DNA of 36,843 nucleotides, from positions 54,901-91,743 of the forward strand of contig DDTD01000041.1 in the NCBI GenBank assembly GCA_002344005.1. The letters are read 5' to 3'. Below, in pieces: positions 33,587 to 36,843 of the stretch; the stretch's first letter is position 1; every line of letters begins with the position of its first letter. This DNA comes from Ignavibacteria bacterium UBA2373. Lineage in GTDB: Bacteria; Bacteroidota; Ignavibacteria; Kapaibacteriales; UBA961. A program made the position numbers and the translations under genes. The notes beneath the pieces are model-generated. The model saw nothing but the letters and a program-made list of their open reading frames with translations, searched no databases and was not told where the DNA came from.

Positions 33587-33619
33587 AAAGTGGCGTTTTT
33601 TGACAAATTTCGCCACTTT
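33587..33619. repeat. 9-bp inverted repeat upstream of mraZ
   Basis: The arms AAAGTGGCG and CGCCACTTT enclose a 15-nt T/A-rich loop. It lies at the junction between the mraZ promoter region and the Rhs accessory DNA. It could be a terminator for an incoming minus-strand transcript or an element edge. From 33620 to 33873 I see only AT-rich DNA with no gene. Confidence 0.5.
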
Positions 33620-33873
33620 GACCTATACAAACCCCTTTTGTATCGCCATTATTTTTTGTTTACACAAGACTTCATCCTATTCGGTTACGATAGAAAATGG
33701 AGAAATGATATTTATACTAATCATTTGATTGGTTGTCTTTATTAACCAAACAAATAATTGGTTTTTGATATTTGTGTTCACATCATCTACCTCTTGATGA
33801 TAGAATAAAATATTGTAAAGTATAAACTTACAGCAGTAGTGGCTCTATCATTGTCAGACTTTTCATAAAGTAT

Positions 33874-35388
33874 ATGATAGCCATCACTTTGTCAGGCACT
33901 ACGTGTGATGTATCCTCTGTCTATATCCAAATACACACTGACCGGATATATCTTAGTGAAGCTCCTATCAATGCGCCGGGCAGAATAGGGATGTGGCGTT
34001 TTGGAGCAACAGACAAACCACATGGCAATACCCCAATTGCCAATAATGTAAGAGTCTATGATCGTTTTATCAATAAAAAGCTCTATGAGCTGACAGATCA
34101 AACGGGTAATGTACGTGTGGTGATTACCGATCGCAAAAGAGTCAATGGCAGCGATGAAGCCAAGCCGGATATTGCAATGTCAGCTCAATACTATCCTTAT
34201 GGCATGGCTCAAGCGGGCAGAGTGGCAAGCGCGGGGGCGGATTATCGCTATGGCTATAATGGCATGGAAGAAGAAGACCGCGGCGATGCAGTAAGCTCGG
34301 AAATTGCTTCCACAGGCGCGAAAGCCAAACCCGGCGAAGCAAATCTATTGAATACGGAATTCCGTCTTTATGACCCGCGCTTGGGGCAATGGCTCACTCC
34401 CGACCCTGTGTTTCAGCCATGGGAAAGCCCCTACTCGGCTATGGCAGGCAATCCTATTTTATTCAGCGACCCGCAGGGGTTGAATGAGGAGGAGGGAGCT
34501 AAACCGGGTAACACTAATACAGGGAAAGGTACAGAAGAGAATCCCGGCACAGTCCCTGAAGTCGTTGTTAGACCCCCTCCTATTGGGTTAACGAATAGTA
34601 CTGAGAGTGATATTGTTGGGGCACGGAGTGAACAGGGGTATGATGGGTGGAATTATCTGAACTGGATGGGAAATGATGTACGTTATGCCGGAAGAAGTGG
34701 AATATATACTTTTCAATATTATGATAGACAATATGATAGTTACAGAGAGTTTACCCCATACACAGATAATGAATATAGCCAATTACGTTTAAAAATCGCA
34801 AATCAGATAGCGGATAATGGACCTTATGTTTTATTAGGTGGTTTCGCTGCACCGTTTGTCGGTGTAGTTGCCGTGAAGGGAGTAGGTCTTGCTTTAACTC
34901 CAATTGTAGCAAGAGGGGTGCCATATATTCCATATGTTTATAACATCGCTTCGAAACCAGAAACAAAAGAGTTTGTTGTTGATCTCATGCTTGGTGACGG
35001 ACCGGGTGTCTCAAATCCGTTTACTCCTGCGGGTGCAGGAAAAGAGCTAGTAACAAATCCAGTACCTACGTGATTAGCCAGAGTAATTCCTGCAAGCGTT
35101 AGTAGTAAAACATTAGGTGCCCCGGGTGCGGCAGATGTGTTTGTTACCGCAGCAGATGATATAGCGGGACTAAACGCAAACCAGATAGCAGAACGATTGA
35201 CCATTCCAAATAGCAGTTCTGGATTTACAATAATTGAGTTTAACACTCCTCATATGGGTTTAAGTTCCCCAATAAATCGCACAAATCCTGGCTTTGTAGG
35301 TTTTGGTAGAACGGCAGGTGGAGCAAGAGAATTTACTCTCCCGAATCAACTTATTCCTGATGGTTCAACAATTAGAATTGAACGATGA
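33874..35388 (+). pseudogene. Truncated Rhs core with C-terminal toxin, interrupted by in-frame TGA at 35071
   Basis: The frame starts near the end of an Rhs protein, lacking the long repeat region: from about residue 28 RIYLSEAPINAPGRIGMWRF, then LYELTDQTGNVRVVITDRK, AQYYPYGMAQAGR, YRYGYNGMEEEDRG and the core RLYDPRLGQWLTPDPV, SPYSAMAGNP and FSDPQGL (to about 205). A variable region follows. A TGA at 35071-35073 interrupts it, but the same frame continues to 35388 with LARVIPASV, ADVFVTAADDIAG, IIEFNTPHMGLSSP and RTAGGAREFTLPNQLIP, a compact toxin-like module that I recall from other Rhs toxins but cannot name safely. A CGA to TGA change (Arg to stop) would explain the break. The start ATG at 33874 has no good ribosome-binding site. 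Confidence 0.8.
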
Positions 35389-35666
35389 TGAAACTAAAAC
35401 CTAAAGAAATAGAATTGCGAGGAAGTTGGGAGCTTGTAGGCAATTCAATAAAAGCTGATAATATTAGTGTACGAATAGAAAACCTTACTTCTTGTTATCT
35501 AATAGAAATAAGTGAAGATGAAAGTGGTTGGAAAAAATTATATCAGGACCCTGAAGATAAACGCTATTGGGAATTATCATATCCCGAGAGCGAAATCCAC
35601 GGTGGAGGTGCTCCAGTATTAAAAAATTTGTCTATACTTGAAGTAAAAGAAAAATATCAAGTATAA
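35385..35666 (+). CDS. Imm27-like immunity protein
   Basis: 93 aa. The pattern KEIELRGSWELVGN, then RIENLTSCYLIEI, SGWKKLYQDPEDKRYWELSY and the end of motif YPESEIHGGGAPVL strongly recalls the Imm27 family of polymorphic-toxin immunity proteins; this is from memory. Its ATG overlaps the toxin stop (ATGA; a second ATG follows directly), so it is coupled to the toxin frame. It is intact while the toxin carries a stop codon. Confidence 0.75.
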   Translation: MMKLKPKEIELRGSWELVGNSIKADNISVRIENLTSCYLIEISEDESGWKKLYQDPEDKRYWELSYPESEIHGGGAPVLKNLSILEVKEKYQV

Positions 35667-35832
35667 AATGAATTTGCTAATTAAAATATTATTTTATATT
35701 TTTGAAATATTTTAATTAATTTTTGTGAGGCTAAAATTTTTTGATGCAATATTTCCAAGAACAAACTTCACTATTTGTGAAGTAGCGAATAAATGTAAAT
35801 CAACTATAATTCTTAAAATGACTTTGATATAA

Positions 35833-36354
35833 CCTGTAAATCGCTCTGCTACGCATCTTGATGGTAGTTATGCCAATGACAATGAAGTCCAAGCAGGTTT
35901 TTTTAGTCTTTACATGGATTTATTCCCGATAGGAGGACTAACAAGATTAGCGAAATCGGGAAAAGGTGTAGTAAAAGCCGTTGATAATGTGGCGGTGGCA
36001 GCCGCTGATGATGTCGCGGAGGTTGTTGGTAAGGAAGGGGGAACAATAGGATTTAGATATATGACAGAGGGGGAATTGAAGGCAATACAACAGTCGGGAA
36101 TGTTAAGAGGAGGAAATCCTGGAAAAACATATTTCACTAAAGATTTATATAAATCAGGAGCCCATGCTCAACAAAGATTGTCTTTGCCAACAACCCCTAC
36201 ATTACGAGTTGAGTTTGAAATTTTAAATAATCCTACAATGAGACTTAATGGGTCAAAAGTTTTGCCAGATTTTGGTATGCCTGGCAATGGTGCTGAATTT
36301 ATGACTACAGACCCTGTAAAAGTTAGATTGATTAATTGGCAACCCTTAAGATAG
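35833..36354 (+). CDS. Start-less Rhs-type toxin tip, TreTu/ADP-ribosyltransferase-like
   Basis: The first ATG is at 35914 (MDLFPIGG), but the same frame is open and protein-like back to 35833 (HLDGSYANDNEVQAGFFSLY), right after an in-frame TAA, as expected of the 3' end of a larger Rhs gene that has been cut off. After the linker KAVDNVAVAAADDVAEVV comes the toxin domain: GFRYMTEGELKAIQQSGML, PGKTYFTKDLYKSGAHAQQR, LRVEFEILNNP and FGMPGNGAEFMTTDPVKVRL. This resembles the TreTu toxin family, which ADP-ribosylates EF-Tu in a characterised case; the identification is from memory. There is no N-terminal export part, so secretion is doubtful unless it recombines into a full Rhs gene. An immunity-like gene follows after 5 bp. 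Confidence 0.7.
   Translation, partial: PVNRSATHLDGSYANDNEVQAGFFSLYMDLFPIGGLTRLAKSGKGVVKAVDNVAVAAADDVAEVVGKEGGTIGFRYMTEGELKAIQQSGMLRGGNPGKTYFTKDLYKSGAHAQQRLSLPTTPTLRVEFEILNNPTMRLNGSKVLPDFGMPGNGAEFMTTDPVKVRLINWQPLR
35980..36022 (+). repeat. Pre-toxin linker homologous to 13846-13888
   Basis: It starts GTTGATAATGTGGCGGTGGC and is about 86 percent identical by hand count to the minus-strand stretch at 13846-13888. It marks the boundary before the variable toxin domain in both loci. Confidence 0.8.
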
Positions 36355-36359
36355 ATACA

Positions 36360-36692
36360 ATGGACAATAAAAAAACGTATATAATTACGACAGCTGAACC
36401 TTGGGATTTGGAAAGTCCTGACGGAAAGAATATTATTCGAGGAATAATATTGTCAATAGTTAATAGTTATCTTTTGGTCTTTAAAGCTAACTATTTATTA
36501 AATTTTGAAGGTGTAAGTGGAGATATTTTGATTTTATCCCCACGGCTAAAGGATGAGAATTTTGAAAATATAGCGACTAAGGAAATAGATGTAAATGGGG
36601 GTCTTTTTTTAGATAATTATAACAAAAATTTTGAGGAAAGTAAGTTGAAGGAGAATTGCAAATTTTTTTTAATAGGAACCTTAGGTAGTTGA
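36360..36692 (+). CDS. Putative immunity protein for the preceding toxin tip
   Basis: 110 aa from the ATG at 36360 (MDNKKTYIITTAEPWDLE), 5 bp after the toxin stop; an upstream start at 36336 would lie inside the toxin gene. It is soluble and AT-rich in codon use, with a beta-rich first half (IILSIVNSYLLVFKANYLL). I know no family for it. Position directly after a toxin tip is the only functional hint. Confidence 0.6.
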   Translation: MDNKKTYIITTAEPWDLESPDGKNIIRGIILSIVNSYLLVFKANYLLNFEGVSGDILILSPRLKDENFENIATKEIDVNGGLFLDNYNKNFEESKLKENCKFFLIGTLGS

Positions 36693-36706
36693 AGATAATT
36701 ATGTAA

Positions 36707-36843
36707 GTAATTATTTTAGACTTTTACAATAATAAAAATACTATCCTCGTTGAAGAGATAGAAAGTAAAAATTATTTACAAGTGATTTGGAATTACCTGC
36801 AATACAACATCAAAGCTAAAATTAGAACAAATGCTTTGAAAAA
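36707..36843 (+). other. Partial open frame at the window edge
   Basis: After TAA at 36704-36706 the frame stays open to the last base, reading DFYNNKNTILVEEIESKN and then YLQVIWNYLQYNIKAKIR. It has no visible start codon and runs off the window. It may be another fragment of the toxin/immunity array, but I do not recognise it. Confidence 0.25.

Noticed and set aside
35071..35073. Genetic-code change with TGA as a sense codon
   Set aside because: Other genes here, for example purS and DUF2256, end in TGA at the expected lengths, so TGA is a normal stop; a mutation is simpler.
1..36843. tRNA, rRNA, riboswitch or insertion-sequence transposase genes
   Set aside because: I read both strands for T-loop-like motifs, rRNA-like stretches, cobalamin-box patterns before the B12 gene and transposase motifs, and found nothing convincing. 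A covariance-model search would be needed to exclude them.

Overview
The window looks like a chromosomal segment of a member of the Bacteroidota/Chlorobiota (FCB) group. The arginine operon uses a Bacteroides-type acetyl/succinyl-ornithine carbamoyltransferase, the Rhs core has the Bacteroidota form (YYPYG, RLYDPRLGQW, SPYSAMAGNP), TatA-type, TM2/DUF2752 and OmpA genes are of the kinds common there, and TAnnTTTG-like promoter words occur upstream of some genes. The genome is moderately AT-rich. I cannot fix the genus; Kapabacteria/Ignavibacteria-like lineages are possible but unproven.

Layout. 1-780: no convincing gene, a mosaic of palindromic repeats and a 21-bp tandem array. 779-6561: minus-strand genes for a MoxR ATPase, a TerC-family membrane protein, a TM2 protein, a DUF2752 protein, a double-OmpA-domain outer-membrane protein and a PhoB-type response regulator. 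6738-11462: plus-strand genes for glutathione peroxidase, PurS-PurQ, TatA, DinB, a second Tat protein, GatA and an acidic unknown, closed by a terminator. 11519-14319: accessory gap with dispersed palindromic repeats, about 35 decaying 21-bp units, and a decayed polymorphic-toxin tip with an intact small immunity-like gene. 14320-21722: minus-strand arginine operon (transcribed argA-argG fusion, argC, GNAT, argF', argB, argE, argH). 22094-24257: secreted Cys-rich unknown with a duplicated fragment, then trpS. 24429-26309: B12-binding/MeaB-like G-protein fusion (an IcmF without its mutase half) and DoxX. 26393-31736: minus-strand purD, sugar-nucleotide epimerase, histidine kinase, DUF2256, photolyase-like protein and a tiny ORF. 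31968-33366: rsmH and mraZ, the start of the division/cell-wall cluster, with an upstream MraZ-box-like repeat. 33640-36843: an Rhs scrap yard with a truncated Rhs core plus toxin interrupted by TGA, an Imm27-like immunity gene, a second start-less toxin tip resembling the EF-Tu-targeting ADP-ribosyltransferase (TreTu) type, its immunity-like gene, and a partial ORF at the edge.

How it fits together. The housekeeping operons are compact, with ATGA overlaps in pur, arg and the photolyase pair. The accessory DNA lies between them. The two toxin loci, 22 kb apart on opposite strands, share a near-identical pre-toxin linker in DNA as well as protein, which suggests toxin tips are exchanged or displaced by recombination there. 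The most interesting items are the ArgA-ArgG single-chain fusion with a predicted succinyl-type transcarbamylase, the split IcmF, the displaced toxin/immunity cassettes with an EF-Tu-domain-III-like immunity candidate, and intergenic arrays whose 21-bp period is kept while the unit sequence changes completely.
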